From: JAMLIA01 sp039810005
Lineage (GTDB): Bacteria > Chloroflexota > Chloroflexia > Thermomicrobiales > CFX8
Direction of reading: 5' to 3'
Assembly (NCBI GenBank): GCA_039810005.1
Contig: JBDHWD010000022.1
Coordinates: 1 to 39,601, forward strand
Length of the DNA stretch: 39,601 nt
The notes under the pieces are model-generated. The model was not told the origin of the DNA. It was given only the letters and a program-made list of their open reading frames with translations, and ran no database searches. Shown piece by piece: positions 14,636 to 23,452 of the stretch (positions are counted from its first letter, which is position 1; each line of letters starts with the position of its first letter). A program made the position numbers and the translations under genes.

Positions 14636-15487
14636 ATGTCCACCGGTGACCTACTCTTCATCTTCGCCTTCATCGTCCTGCCGACGATCATTCTCGTCAG
14701 CTGCATCTGGACGCTCCTGCTGATCCGCGCGGGCGTGCTCCTGCCGGAGCGTCGCCACATTCAGCCGGCCGCAGAGACGACAAGCGCTGAATTGAGCGAC
14801 GATGTCATTGTGAACACCGCCGTCGAAACGGCGATCGTCGCGGCACCAACTGCCGCGGTCGTAGCCGTCGAGCCGGAGCCGGAAGTAGCGCCAGTCGTTG
14901 CCGCCGAAGAGACGGTTGTCGAAGCGCCGGTGGCCGATCCGGAGCCGGTCCTTGTCAGCGAGATCGTTGAGGACGCAGAGACGGAGCCGCCGACGGACGA
15001 CGTGGCCGACGAGCGCTTCGAGAAAACGACCGACTTCCCGGTAATCACCGATGCGATGCTGGCCGAGGCGGACGAGCATGAGCAGGTCGGTGCTGAGGAT
15101 GACGTGGTGGTCGTGTCACAGCCCGAACCTGTGGCCGAGCCGGCGACCATGCCCATGCCTGCGCCGGTCGCCGAACAACTGGCCACGCCGTCGGCTCCGG
15201 AGGCGTCGCAGCCAGACCCTGCACCAGAGCTGGACGTGCTGTTCGTCCCGCTACCGGACGACGAGCCGGCCGACGACTTCGCTGACGTGGCGGCGGACGC
15301 ACCTGCGGCCGACGACGCCGCTGCTGACGATGAGCAGGATGGCGAGAGCGGCGGGACGCGCGAAGGTCGCTCCCGGCGCAAGCCGGTGCGCCGGGTCGCC
15401 CAGCTACGCCCGTCGGAGGAGCAAGCCAACAGCATCAGCCCGATGGGCAGTCTGCTGCGCCGCTCCCGCTCCGGGTCCTCGCGCTAA
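14636..15487 (+). CDS. membrane-anchored acidic, low-complexity protein (hypothetical)
   Basis: A 283-residue protein with one N-terminal helix (LLFIFAFIVLPTIILVSCIWTLLLI, about 6-30). A long Ala/Pro/Glu/Asp/Val-rich stretch, likely disordered, runs to about residue 235, and a basic tail (REGRSRRKPVRRVAQ ... LLRRSRSGSSR) follows. The ATG follows AGGAG by about five bases. The opposite-strand Ser/Ala-rich frame is taken as a shadow because this one has a good ribosome site and a membrane segment. The acidic rod with a basic C-terminus suggests a scaffold or DNA/envelope tether, but no function can be assigned. Confidence 0.65.
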   Translation: MSTGDLLFIFAFIVLPTIILVSCIWTLLLIRAGVLLPERRHIQPAAETTSAELSDDVIVNTAVETAIVAAPTAAVVAVEPEPEVAPVVAAEETVVEAPVADPEPVLVSEIVEDAETEPPTDDVADERFEKTTDFPVITDAMLAEADEHEQVGAEDDVVVVSQPEPVAEPATMPMPAPVAEQLATPSAPEASQPDPAPELDVLFVPLPDDEPADDFADVAADAPAADDAAADDEQDGESGGTREGRSRRKPVRRVAQLRPSEEQANSISPMGSLLRRSRSGSSR

Positions 15488-15496
15488 CAGCGCACG

Positions 15497-16921
15497 CTAG
15501 CGCGCCAGCTCGAACGCCTCATGCAGCGCCCGGACGGCGCGGGTCGCCTCGTTGCCGGCGATGGCGCACGAGATATTCAGCTCGCTCGATCCCTGTGCAA
15601 TCGCGATGATGTTAATGCCGGCTGCGCCGAGCGTCGAGAAGACGCGACCAGCCACGCCCGGTGTGCCGCGCATGCGCTCGCCGATGACGGCGACGATAGC
15701 GAGGTCGCGGTCAACGACAATCGACTCGACCCGGCCCATCTCCAGGTCCGGGGCGAACTCGGCCCGCAACTCGCGCTCGATCGCTGCGACGTGGCCCTCC
15801 TCCAGCAGGAAGGTCAGCGAGTGCTGCGACGATGCCTGCGAGATCATGTAGACGTTCGCGTTTGTGCGACCGATCGCGCGGAAGATACGGCTCGTCGTGT
15901 CGGTCACGCCGATCTGACCACGCCCGAAGACCGTGACAGCCGCAAAGCCGGTGACTGACGCCAGCGCCTTTGCCGGTCGGCGGGTGCCGTTATCACCATT
16001 CTCCTGGCCCGGCGCGTCCGCGCCGATCAGCGTACCGACGTGATCCGGATTGAAGGTGTTCTGAATCCGAATCGGGATGCCTTTCTCAACCGCCGGATGC
16101 ATCGTCTTCGGGTGAATCACCTTCGCGCCGAAGTAGGCGAGCTCGGTCGCCTCGGCGTAGCTCACGCGATCCAGCATGCGCGCCTCGGGCACGATGCGCG
16201 GGTCGGCGGTCAGGACGCCATCGACGTCGGTCCAGATCTGCACCTCGTCAGCGTCGAGCGCGTAGCCGAGAATGGCCGCCGAATAATCCGAGCCGCCGCG
16301 ACCCAGCGTCGTCGTCAGCCCTTGCTCGTCCGCGCCGAAGAAGCCGGTGACAATCGGCATCACGCCGGTCTGAAAGAGCGGCTCCAGTGTCGAACGCGCG
16401 CGGAAGGTGGTGCGATCCAGCAGCGGCGATGCGTTGCCGAAGACGCTATCGGTCACGATCAGCGTGTCGGCTGGAACAGCCTGGGCCGGGATGCCACGGT
16501 CCTCGAGCGTCGCCGCAACCAGCAGTGTGCTCATCCGCTCGCCGAAGGACGCGATCCGGTCGCGGGCGCGGGCGGTGCATTCGCGCAGGACATAAATCGA
16601 ATAGAGCAGACGCGACACCTCGTCGGCGTGGTGGGCGATGAGAGCCTCGGTCTGCCGACGCCGCTCGGCGTCCTCGACCAGCTCGAAGAGCGCCGCGAAG
16701 TGCGGAGCCAGCAGATCGGCCCGCACGGCGTCAACGCCCTCGGAATCACCGTGCGCTGCTGCGTCGGCGCGCGACAGCAGCAGATTGGTAATGCCGCTCA
16801 TGGCCGAAAAGACACCGACGATGCGCTCGTCCTGCGTCCGCTGCGCGGCGAGAATGTCGGCCGTATTCGAGATCGCGGCCGCGCTGCCTACCGAAGTCCC
16901 CCCAAATTTCAATACCCGCAT
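15497..16921 (-). CDS. lysC: aspartate kinase with C-terminal ACT domains
   Basis: A 474-residue aspartokinase (aspartate to aspartyl phosphate, first step to lysine, threonine, methionine and diaminopimelate). KFGGTSVG is at residues 5-12, the aspartate/ATP-binding GFFGADEQGLTTTLGRGGSDYSAAILG is central, and EVQIWTDVDGVLTADPR follows. The last 130 residues carry two ACT-like repeats (VTVFGRGQIGVTDTTSRIF; LAIVAVIGERMRGTPGVAGRVFSTL), so feedback control by an amino acid is expected. The ATG at 16921 is used: GGGG lies seven bases upstream and MRVLKFGG is the standard beginning, although the frame is open to 17035. The gene converges on the acidic-protein gene. The leader carries a perfect hairpin (16960-16978). 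Confidence 0.92.
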   Translation of the reverse strand: MRVLKFGGTSVGSAAAISNTADILAAQRTQDERIVGVFSAMSGITNLLLSRADAAAHGDSEGVDAVRADLLAPHFAALFELVEDAERRRQTEALIAHHADEVSRLLYSIYVLRECTARARDRIASFGERMSTLLVAATLEDRGIPAQAVPADTLIVTDSVFGNASPLLDRTTFRARSTLEPLFQTGVMPIVTGFFGADEQGLTTTLGRGGSDYSAAILGYALDADEVQIWTDVDGVLTADPRIVPEARMLDRVSYAEATELAYFGAKVIHPKTMHPAVEKGIPIRIQNTFNPDHVGTLIGADAPGQENGDNGTRRPAKALASVTGFAAVTVFGRGQIGVTDTTSRIFRAIGRTNANVYMISQASSQHSLTFLLEEGHVAAIERELRAEFAPDLEMGRVESIVVDRDLAIVAVIGERMRGTPGVAGRVFSTLGAAGINIIAIAQGSSELNISCAIAGNEATRAVRALHEAFELAR

Positions 16922-16959
16922 CGTCGTCCCCATAATGCTGTTCAACCCGCATGCCACGC

Positions 16960-16988
16960 GCTCCGGCGACGCCGGAGCATCACGTGAT
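16960..16988. repeat. two adjacent perfect palindromes between lysC and the amidohydrolase gene
   Basis: GCTCCGGCGACGCCGGAGC (16960-16978) is a perfect inverted repeat around one central base and could fold as an 8-bp hairpin with a 3-base loop. It is followed directly by the 10-bp palindrome ATCACGTGAT (16979-16988). They lie 39 bases upstream of lysC and 85 upstream of the plus-strand gene. They may be operator sites for a regulator of either or both genes, or a leader hairpin of lysC. Confidence 0.6.
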
Positions 16989-17073
16989 TGTGACATGTCC
17001 GCGTCATTGGCTGGTAATAGACGGCAATGCGACAATCGAGCGACGCGATACGGGCCGAAGAAGAGGGGAAGAC

Positions 17074-18309
17074 ATGGTACAGATCGAGATTGATCCGGCA
17101 GTCGTCGAAGAACGCATCATGACGCTCGGCGCGATCGGTGCCTGCCATGACACCGGCGTCTGCCGCGCCGCGCTGACGCCGGAGTGGATCGACGCACAGG
17201 CACTGGTTGAGCAATGGTGCAAGCAGATCGGCCTCACCACCCGCATGGACGCCGTTGCGAACCTCTGGGGTCGGCTGGAAGGAACCGAGGGCGGTAAGGT
17301 CATCGCCTCCGGCTCGCACATCGACTCGCAGCTGCCAGGCGGCCGCTACGACGGTGCCCTTGGCATCATCGCAGCAATCACCGCTGTCGAGGCGCTGAAG
17401 CGCCAGTTCGGCGCGCCGAAGCGTCCGCTAGAGATCGTCTCGTTCTGCGAAGAAGAGGGCAGCCGCTTCAACGGCGCGCGCTTCTGGGGCTCGCGGGGCA
17501 TTAGCGGCGCGATTGCCGAAGGAGACGCTGAGGCGATCTCGAGCTACGACGGCACCACATTGGCCGAAGCAATGCGCGACATCGGCCTTGATCCCGCCAG
17601 GTTCGCCGACGCGGTTCGCCACGACATCGAAGCATTCATCGAGCTGCATATCGAGCAGGGGCCGGTGCTGGAGCTGGAAGACCTGCCGGTCGGCGTCGTC
17701 AACATCATCAACGGCTCGAAGGGCTACAACGTTCGCGTTGTTGGCGAGACAAACCACGCCGGCGCGCGCCCGATGGACACGCGCCGAGACGCGCTGGTCG
17801 GTGTCGCCGAAATGGTTCTGGCGATCAATCAGAACGCGCTGACAATGGGTCGGCCGGCCGTCTCAACTGTCGGGCGGCTGAACGTCGATCCGAACCTTGG
17901 TCCTGCGGTTCCAGGAAAGGTCGACTTCACGATCGACTGCCGCCACAACGACGCGGCAAAGCTCGAGGAGCTTTCCAGCGCCCACGAGCAGGCGATCACA
18001 CGCATTGCCGAAAAGCGCGATCTGGAAATCAGCTGGACCAGCCGACCGCCGCTCGCGCCGTGCCCCTGCGATCCGGAGATCGTCCGCGTCCTCGAAGAAT
18101 CGGCCAAGAGCCAGAACATCCCGTCGCTGACGATGCCCAGCGGGGCACTGCACGATACGCAGCGCATCTCGGAGGTCGCACGGGTCGCAATGGTCTTCGT
18201 CCGTAGCAAGGATGGCCGCAGCCATACGCCGGAAGAGTTCACCTCAATTGAGGACGCGGTCGCTGGAATCAGGGTTCTGGCCGGTGCGCTCCACGCGCTT
18301 GCCTACTGA
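17074..18309 (+). CDS. Zn-dependent amidohydrolase/N-carbamoyl-amino-acid hydrolase (M20, AllC/HyuC-like)
   Basis: A 411-residue M20-family amidase. Metal-binding signatures of the hydantoinase/carbamoylase branch are present: SGSHIDSQLPGGRYDGALG (His82, Asp93), FCEEEGSRF (Glu127/128), ELHIEQGPVLE (His near 194) and a C-terminal MPSGALHDTQ with the last His. GETNHAGARPMDTRRDA carries the dimer-interface His and Arg of the family. Likely substrates are N-carbamoyl amino acids, ureidoglycolate/allantoate or beta-ureidopropionate; no hydantoinase or urate gene is next to it. The ATG at 17074 follows GAGGGGAAGAC. The stop overlaps the next gene (TGATG). Confidence 0.88.
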   Translation: MVQIEIDPAVVEERIMTLGAIGACHDTGVCRAALTPEWIDAQALVEQWCKQIGLTTRMDAVANLWGRLEGTEGGKVIASGSHIDSQLPGGRYDGALGIIAAITAVEALKRQFGAPKRPLEIVSFCEEEGSRFNGARFWGSRGISGAIAEGDAEAISSYDGTTLAEAMRDIGLDPARFADAVRHDIEAFIELHIEQGPVLELEDLPVGVVNIINGSKGYNVRVVGETNHAGARPMDTRRDALVGVAEMVLAINQNALTMGRPAVSTVGRLNVDPNLGPAVPGKVDFTIDCRHNDAAKLEELSSAHEQAITRIAEKRDLEISWTSRPPLAPCPCDPEIVRVLEESAKSQNIPSLTMPSGALHDTQRISEVARVAMVFVRSKDGRSHTPEEFTSIEDAVAGIRVLAGALHALAY

Positions 18310-19652
18310 TGCGTCGGTGGCATCGATGGCTGCTGACGGGCTTTCTCGTCTGCGCAACCGCGCTGCTCGTTCTTGCGCTCGGCTTTGCGTCGTATCGCGG
18401 CTCGCGCGAACACCGCACCGTCGAGCCGACCGCAGCACTCGAGCAGGCAATCGAAACCGCGCGGCGCGCAGAAGCGACACAGGCAGCGCCAACACCGACC
18501 GTCGTGCCGCCAACGGCATCGACGCAACCCGCGCCATCAATTGCAGCGCCAACTGCAACGGCAGACGCCTCACCGACGGCTACACCGATGCCTGCGCCTG
18601 ACCGGGTGACTGCCCAGCTCTGGCGCTGGCGTGCCGCCACGGCATGGACGGCAATGAACCGGACGTTCGCCGTCGAGGACACGGGCCTCTATCGCGAACG
18701 CTACGGTGTGAATGCGAAGTTTGATGTCGCCTTCCTCTGGCCCATGACGCAGGTCTTCGGCAGCGCAACCGACCTGGCCAGCCTCTCACCGCCGCTCGCA
18801 TCACGGGCGGACGTGCGGACCGTTACTGACGCGCTCGCCGGCTATCGCGACGATTCTCGCGAGCCGCCCGGATTCTCGTCATATCTCGCGCCGCCGGTCG
18901 GCTGGCTGAGTGATCGCTACTATGACGACAACGTCTGGCTCGGCGTCGAGCTGGTGCGCTCATACGACATTACTCACGACCCGGACGCCCTGAAATACGC
19001 CGATGAGATCTTCGATTTCCTGATTTCCGGTTGGGACACCGAGGGTCCAGACGAGGGTGGTATCTACTGGATCGAGTCCGACTCAAACCATGACCGCAAC
19101 ACGGTCACGACCGGCACTGCGGCCCTGCTCGGACTGATGCTGCACGACAGGCTGTCTGACGAAGCGCGGCGCATTGAGGTGCTTGACTGGTCGGCGCGGA
19201 TGTACGCCTGGGTATACGAATACCTGGCGGACGAGGACGGGATCTTCAGGGATCACGTACGGGATGATGGCTCAATCGACTATGCCGTCTACTCCTACAA
19301 CCAGGGGGCGATGATCGGCGCGAACCTGTGGTTCCATCGGCTGACCGGCGACGCGCTCTTCCTTGACCGTGCGACCCGCACAGCCCAGGCTGTGCTGGCA
19401 CTGGAAGATGGTCGCTATTTCGAGGGGCAGGAGATCGCATTCAATGCCATCTTCTTCCACTATCTGCTCGACCTCGACCAGATCCGGCCCGACCCTGCCT
19501 ATCGTCAGGCGCTGCTGCGCTATGCGGACTACGTCTGGAACGAGCGGCGCGACCCGGAGAGCGGGCTGGCCACGACATCGATGCCGCTGACGCTGCTCGA
19601 TCAGGCCGCGATGGTGCGGCTGCTGGCGCTGGCTGCCGCAGCCAGCGAGTAA
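18309..19652 (+). CDS. membrane-anchored GH76-like glycoside hydrolase
   Basis: A 447-residue protein with an N-terminal membrane helix (WLLTGFLVCATALLVLALGFA), then an Ala/Pro/Thr-rich linker to about residue 95 and an alpha/alpha-barrel glycosidase domain. YYDDNVWLGVEL carries the Asp pair (206/207) that is catalytic in family GH76 alpha-1,6-mannanases. GGIYW, TVTTGTAALLGLML and YSYNQGAMIGANLWFH are also typical. It is therefore probably anchored outside the membrane and cuts mannan or a related glycan. Its ATG overlaps the stop of the amidohydrolase gene, an odd functional pairing. Confidence 0.75.
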   Translation: MRRWHRWLLTGFLVCATALLVLALGFASYRGSREHRTVEPTAALEQAIETARRAEATQAAPTPTVVPPTASTQPAPSIAAPTATADASPTATPMPAPDRVTAQLWRWRAATAWTAMNRTFAVEDTGLYRERYGVNAKFDVAFLWPMTQVFGSATDLASLSPPLASRADVRTVTDALAGYRDDSREPPGFSSYLAPPVGWLSDRYYDDNVWLGVELVRSYDITHDPDALKYADEIFDFLISGWDTEGPDEGGIYWIESDSNHDRNTVTTGTAALLGLMLHDRLSDEARRIEVLDWSARMYAWVYEYLADEDGIFRDHVRDDGSIDYAVYSYNQGAMIGANLWFHRLTGDALFLDRATRTAQAVLALEDGRYFEGQEIAFNAIFFHYLLDLDQIRPDPAYRQALLRYADYVWNERRDPESGLATTSMPLTLLDQAAMVRLLALAAAASE

Positions 19653-19727
19653 CCAAGCGCAAAGCTTGCCAGCCAGATTTGCGATACTGCATCTGCCGAC
19701 ACGGGTAAACGAAGGGACGAACCGGCC

Positions 19728-20306
19728 ATGCCGATCGGCGATGTACTGCGTGGGCAGCGAATCCGCCTCGACGCCATCAACCGCGACGACCTGCCAGCGA
19801 TGATGGGCTGGTGGCAGGACAACCCGGCGCTACGGCACTTCGACGCCATCCCGGCCTTGCCGCGCACACTGGAGCAAGTTCAGCAGTGGGCCGAGGCGTA
19901 CCACGACTCCGACAAGGGCTTTCGCTTTGCCATCCGGCTGCTGGCTGACAGTCGGATCATCGGTGTCATCGACATCGATGGCATTCTCTGGAACCAGCGC
20001 GTCGGCTGGATCAGCCTGATCATCGGGGATGACGCGTTCCGCGGGCAGGGCTTCGGGCAGGAGGCGATGGAAATTGCGATGCGCTTCGCCTTCGATGAGC
20101 TGAACCTGCACCGGCTGCAGCTTTCAGTGTTCGCCTATAACACCAACGCTATTGCGCTCTACGAGCGGCTGGGGTTCCAGCTTGAGGGCGCAATGCGCGA
20201 GTTCGTGCAACGCGACGGCCAACGCTACGACATGCAGATCTACGGTCTGCTGTACGACGAATGGCGTTCGATGCATGCAGCGCAGGCAACTGACAATGAG
20301 CGATGA
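19728..20306 (+). CDS. GNAT family N-acetyltransferase (RimJ/RimL type)
   Basis: A 192-residue acetyl-CoA-dependent acetyltransferase. IRLDAINRDDLPAMMGWWQD opens the fold, ISLIIGDDAFRGQGFGQEAM is the acetyl-CoA pyrophosphate loop (R-G-x-G-x-G/A near 105-110), and LHRLQLSVFAYNTNAIALYERLGFQLEG is the C-terminal conserved strand-helix. The target (protein N-terminus, amine or antibiotic) is unknown. Its last eleven bases overlap the next gene. Confidence 0.88.
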   Translation: MPIGDVLRGQRIRLDAINRDDLPAMMGWWQDNPALRHFDAIPALPRTLEQVQQWAEAYHDSDKGFRFAIRLLADSRIIGVIDIDGILWNQRVGWISLIIGDDAFRGQGFGQEAMEIAMRFAFDELNLHRLQLSVFAYNTNAIALYERLGFQLEGAMREFVQRDGQRYDMQIYGLLYDEWRSMHAAQATDNER

Positions 20307-20871
20307 CACCCACGATGCACTACTGCAATTCTTCAGTGCGCTATCCGACGAATCGAGGCTGGCGCTTGCCGGCTCGCTCGCCCGCACGTCGGCGACGGTT
20401 GATGAGCTGGTCGAAGCCACGGGCCAACGGCGGCAGGACATCGTCCGCAACCTGGGGATGCTCGCGACAGCGGGCATCGTTGAGACAGAGCCGGACGACC
20501 GGGCGCGTTGGCGGCTGGCGGCTCAGCAGTTGCGTGAGCAGCGCCGAGCGGCGCTCGCCCGCCAGTCCACGCCGCCGAGCGACATCCCGGCAGATGCGAC
20601 CGAGAATGAGCGCCGGGTGCTGGCGACGTTCTTCGACGGCGAGCGGCTGAAGGAGATACCGGTTGGGCGCGAGAAGAAGCTGATCGTGCTGCGCTGGCTC
20701 GCAGGTCGATTCGCGGCGGGCAGGCGCTACGATGAGCGCGAGGTCAACGCGATTATCAAGCAGCATCACGCCGATTCGGCGGCGTTGCGCCGCGAAATGG
20801 TCGATCACGGGCTAATGCGGCGCGAGTCCGGCGTGTACTGGCGGGTGGATGATGCGCCGACGTCCGACTAG
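20296..20871 (+). CDS. ArsR-like HTH protein with C-terminal DUF2087
   Basis: A 191-residue protein. The first ~80 residues look like a winged helix (LLQFFSALSDESRLALAGSLARTSATVDELVEATGQ, then VRNLGMLATAGIVETE). The last ~75 are a DUF2087 domain: VLATFFDGERLKEIPVGREKKLIVLRWLAGRF, DEREVNAIIKQHHADSAALRREMVDHGLMRRESGVYWRV. It probably binds DNA and senses an unknown signal. The ATG at 20296 lies inside the acetyltransferase gene, so the two are coupled; longer upstream frames are not needed. Confidence 0.85.
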   Translation: MSDDTHDALLQFFSALSDESRLALAGSLARTSATVDELVEATGQRRQDIVRNLGMLATAGIVETEPDDRARWRLAAQQLREQRRAALARQSTPPSDIPADATENERRVLATFFDGERLKEIPVGREKKLIVLRWLAGRFAAGRRYDEREVNAIIKQHHADSAALRREMVDHGLMRRESGVYWRVDDAPTSD

Positions 20872-20972
20872 CCACCGTTGGCGCTGATTGATCTGCGTCG
20901 GCATACTCAACAGAATACATCCGGCGCACGCGCCGCCTGACCATCGACGTGATCACAGGAGGAACGACCGCA

Positions 20973-21755
20973 ATGGGGCTGATGGACGGCAAGAAGTGCC
21001 TTGTCATGGGGATCGCAAACCAGCGCTCAATCGCCTGGGGGATCACGCAGGCGCTGCACCGCGAGGGTGCATCACTGGCGTTCGCCTATGCTGGCGAGCG
21101 GATTCGATCGAACGTCGAGAAGCTGGCGGCGACGCTGGAGACTGACGAGGAGATCCCCATCCTGCCGTGCGACGTGCAGGACACGGCCCAGATCGAAGCA
21201 CTGTTCGACACGCTGAAGGACCATTGGGGCAGCCTGGATGTGTTCGTCCATTCAATCGCCTTTGCGCGACAGGAGGATCTGTCCGGCACGTTCAGCGAGC
21301 TCCCGTGGGACGGCTACGCACTCGCTCAGCACGTCTCGGCATACTCGCTGATTGAAACCAGCCGCTTCGCCAAGCCGCTCATGGAAGCAGCAGGCGGCGG
21401 GAGCATCATGACGCTTTCCTATCTGGCCGCCGAGCGCGTCGTTGACAAGTACAACGTCATGGCGGTCGCGAAGGCGGCGCTCGAATGCAACATGCGCTAC
21501 CTCGCCGCCGAATTCGGACCCAGCAACATCCGCGTCAACGCCATTTCGGCCGGGCCGCTCAAGACGCTCGCGGCCAGCGCCGTGAAGGGCATCAGCACGG
21601 CACGCGATGTCATGGAGGAGCGCGCGCCGCTGCGCCGCAACATCACCCAGGAAGAGGTCGGCAACGTCGGTCTGTTCCTCGCGTCGAATCTGTCGTCCTG
21701 CGTGACCGGCGAAACGATCTACGCTGACAACGGGTTCAACATCCTGGCGATGTAG
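20973..21755 (+). CDS. fabI: enoyl-[acyl-carrier-protein] reductase (NADH), FabI
   Basis: This short-chain dehydrogenase completes each cycle of fatty-acid elongation by reducing enoyl-ACP. GIANQRSIAWGI (13-24) is the FabI variant of the nucleotide-binding motif, HSIAFA follows the fourth strand, and the active site is Tyr150/Tyr160 with Lys167 in SYLAAERVVDKYNVMAVAKAALE. The substrate-binding AISAGPLKTLAASAVKG is standard. The ATG at 20973 is used, with AGGAGG ten bases upstream; the frame extends to 20949. At 260 residues it is full length. It lacks other fab genes nearby and is followed by an MBL-fold gene after five bases. Confidence 0.93.
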   Translation: MGLMDGKKCLVMGIANQRSIAWGITQALHREGASLAFAYAGERIRSNVEKLAATLETDEEIPILPCDVQDTAQIEALFDTLKDHWGSLDVFVHSIAFARQEDLSGTFSELPWDGYALAQHVSAYSLIETSRFAKPLMEAAGGGSIMTLSYLAAERVVDKYNVMAVAKAALECNMRYLAAEFGPSNIRVNAISAGPLKTLAASAVKGISTARDVMEERAPLRRNITQEEVGNVGLFLASNLSSCVTGETIYADNGFNILAM

Positions 21756-21760
21756 CGCCG

Positions 21761-22543
21761 GTGAGCGAGGCTGACCGGCCAACTGAGCACGGCACGTCCA
21801 GCGTCACCTGGCTCGGGCACTCGACGACGCTGATCCGGACCGGCGGGCAGCACCTGCTGACCGATCCGATCCTGCGGCGTCGAGTCGCGCATCTTCAGCG
21901 CCGCCGCGACATTCGTCCGGCGGCGCAGCCGCCTCAGATCGACGTTGTCCTGCTCTCGCATCTCCATCTCGATCACGCAGACTTGCCGACCCTGCGTCGG
22001 TTGGGCGATTCTGCGCCACTGATCGTGCCGCAGGGCGCAGCGGATTGGTTGCGACGGCGCGGCCTACCGCACGCTGAAGAGATCGCCATCGGTGAAACGC
22101 GCCTGATCGGCAATACACGTGTGCGAGCGGTTTCGGCAATGCACTCTGGCCATCGCATTCCGTTCGGACCAACGACCGAGACAATCGGCTTCGTTATCGA
22201 AGGTAGCCACACGATCTACTTCGCTGGCGACACCGATCTGTTTGATGACATGGCCACGCTGGGGGCTGAGATCGATCTGGGGCTGATTCCGGTCTGGGGC
22301 TGGGGGCGCACGCTCGGCACCGGCCACCTCGACCCCGAGCGCGCAGCTCGGGCGGTTGGCCTGATTCAGCCGCGCCTGGCTGTACCGATCCATTGGGGGA
22401 CGTTCCACCCCTATGGCACCGGCCTGCGCGATCGCCGCTTCCTGACCGAGCCGGCCAGGCAGTTCGCTGATTTTGCGCGCGATCTTGCGCCGGACGTACA
22501 CATCCACATCGCCGAACCCGGTGACGAGATCCGGCTGGACTAA
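21761..22543 (+). CDS. MBL-fold metal-dependent hydrolase (UlaG/NAPE-PLD-like)
   Basis: A 260-residue metallo-beta-lactamase fold protein. WLGHSTTLIRTGGQHLLTDP begins the fold, HLHLDH (67-72) is the dizinc motif, and SAMHSGHR and FAGDTDLF supply further His/Asp ligands. IHWGTFHPYG near the C-terminus supplies the last His. This subgroup includes NAPE-phospholipase D-like and UlaG-like enzymes that cut phosphodiesters or lactones; the substrate here is unknown. The start is GTG, five bases past fabI, so the two share a transcript. It ends three bases from the convergent metal-transporter permease. Confidence 0.85.
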   Translation: MSEADRPTEHGTSSVTWLGHSTTLIRTGGQHLLTDPILRRRVAHLQRRRDIRPAAQPPQIDVVLLSHLHLDHADLPTLRRLGDSAPLIVPQGAADWLRRRGLPHAEEIAIGETRLIGNTRVRAVSAMHSGHRIPFGPTTETIGFVIEGSHTIYFAGDTDLFDDMATLGAEIDLGLIPVWGWGRTLGTGHLDPERAARAVGLIQPRLAVPIHWGTFHPYGTGLRDRRFLTEPARQFADFARDLAPDVHIHIAEPGDEIRLD

Positions 22544-22546
22544 CCG

Positions 22547-23452
22547 CTACTGCTGCGCTTTCGGCATGACCGAGTCGGCAACCTCAGGCAGCGCCTCGCT
22601 CGCGCCACGCCAGCGGCGCAACGGCTCGCGCGCCTGCGCGAACGTCCAGACGACGAAGAAGATCGCGGTCGCCACCAGGACAATCGCAGCGCCGGATGCC
22701 ACGTTCCAGTAGTACGAGATGTATAGCCCGCAGATGCCGGACACAACCCCGATACCGGCCGAGAGCACCAGCATCGGCGGCAGGCGATCAGCCACAAGGC
22801 GCGCGGTCGCAGCCGGCGTAATCAGCATCGCCAGAACCAGAATGTTGCCGACGGTCTGCAGGGCCGTCACGATGGCCAGCGCCAGCAGGATCAGAAAGAG
22901 CTGGTCGTAGCGCCACAGGTGGACGCCGAGCGATGTCGCCAACGTGCGATCGAACGTAATCAGGACGATCTCGCGGCGGAAAATCAGCAGCACGGCCAGC
23001 ACGACAACAGCAATGGCCGCCGTCAGCAGCAGGTCGGTCTGGCTGACACCAAGGATGTTACCGAGCAGGAACGAGGTCAGGTCGCGCGAATAGGAGCGCG
23101 TCGAGCTGATCAGGGCAATGCCGAGCGCAAACGCGCCAGCGAACATCACGCCGATGGCCGTGTCTTCGTGCAGGCGTTCGGACTGGCTGAGGATGCCGAT
23201 ACCGAGCGAGACGACGGCCGCCGCGACGAGCGCGCCGATGAAGATGCTGGAGCCGAGCAGGAACGCGATGACGATGCCGGGGAAGACGGCGTGCGCGAAC
23301 GCGTCACCGACGAACGCCATGCCGCGCAGGACGACGAACGCGCCGACAACACCGCAGACGAGCCCGACGATCATGATCGCCAGGAAGGCGTGCTGCATGA
23401 AGACGAGCTGCCACGGCTCGGTGATCCAGCCAACGATCGACAGGCTATACAT
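22547..23452 (-). CDS. zinc/manganese-type ABC transporter permease (ZnuB/MntB family)
   Basis: A 301-residue integral membrane protein with about eight or nine hydrophobic segments. VVLRGMAFVGDAFAHAVFPGIVIAFLLG, ITFDRTLATSLGVHLWRYDQLFLILLA and GNILVLAMLITPAATARLVADRL are hallmarks of the ABC-3 family that imports zinc, manganese or iron. Its ATG lies eight bases inside the end of the ATPase gene, so it is coupled. It is last in the permease-ATPase-binding protein operon. Confidence 0.92.
   Translation of the reverse strand: MYSLSIVGWITEPWQLVFMQHAFLAIMIVGLVCGVVGAFVVLRGMAFVGDAFAHAVFPGIVIAFLLGSSIFIGALVAAAVVSLGIGILSQSERLHEDTAIGVMFAGAFALGIALISSTRSYSRDLTSFLLGNILGVSQTDLLLTAAIAVVVLAVLLIFRREIVLITFDRTLATSLGVHLWRYDQLFLILLALAIVTALQTVGNILVLAMLITPAATARLVADRLPPMLVLSAGIGVVSGICGLYISYYWNVASGAAIVLVATAIFFVVWTFAQAREPLRRWRGASEALPEVADSVMPKAQQ

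Noticed and set aside
14761..15435. Minus-strand Ser/Ala/Gly-rich frame opposite the acidic protein
   Set aside because: It is the mirror of a GC-rich low-complexity gene; it has no good start, and the plus-strand frame has a ribosome site and a membrane helix.
15480..15504. CGCGCTA/TAGCGCG hairpin between the two convergent genes as a bidirectional terminator
   Set aside because: Only 7 bp, overlaps one stop codon and has no T-run on either side.
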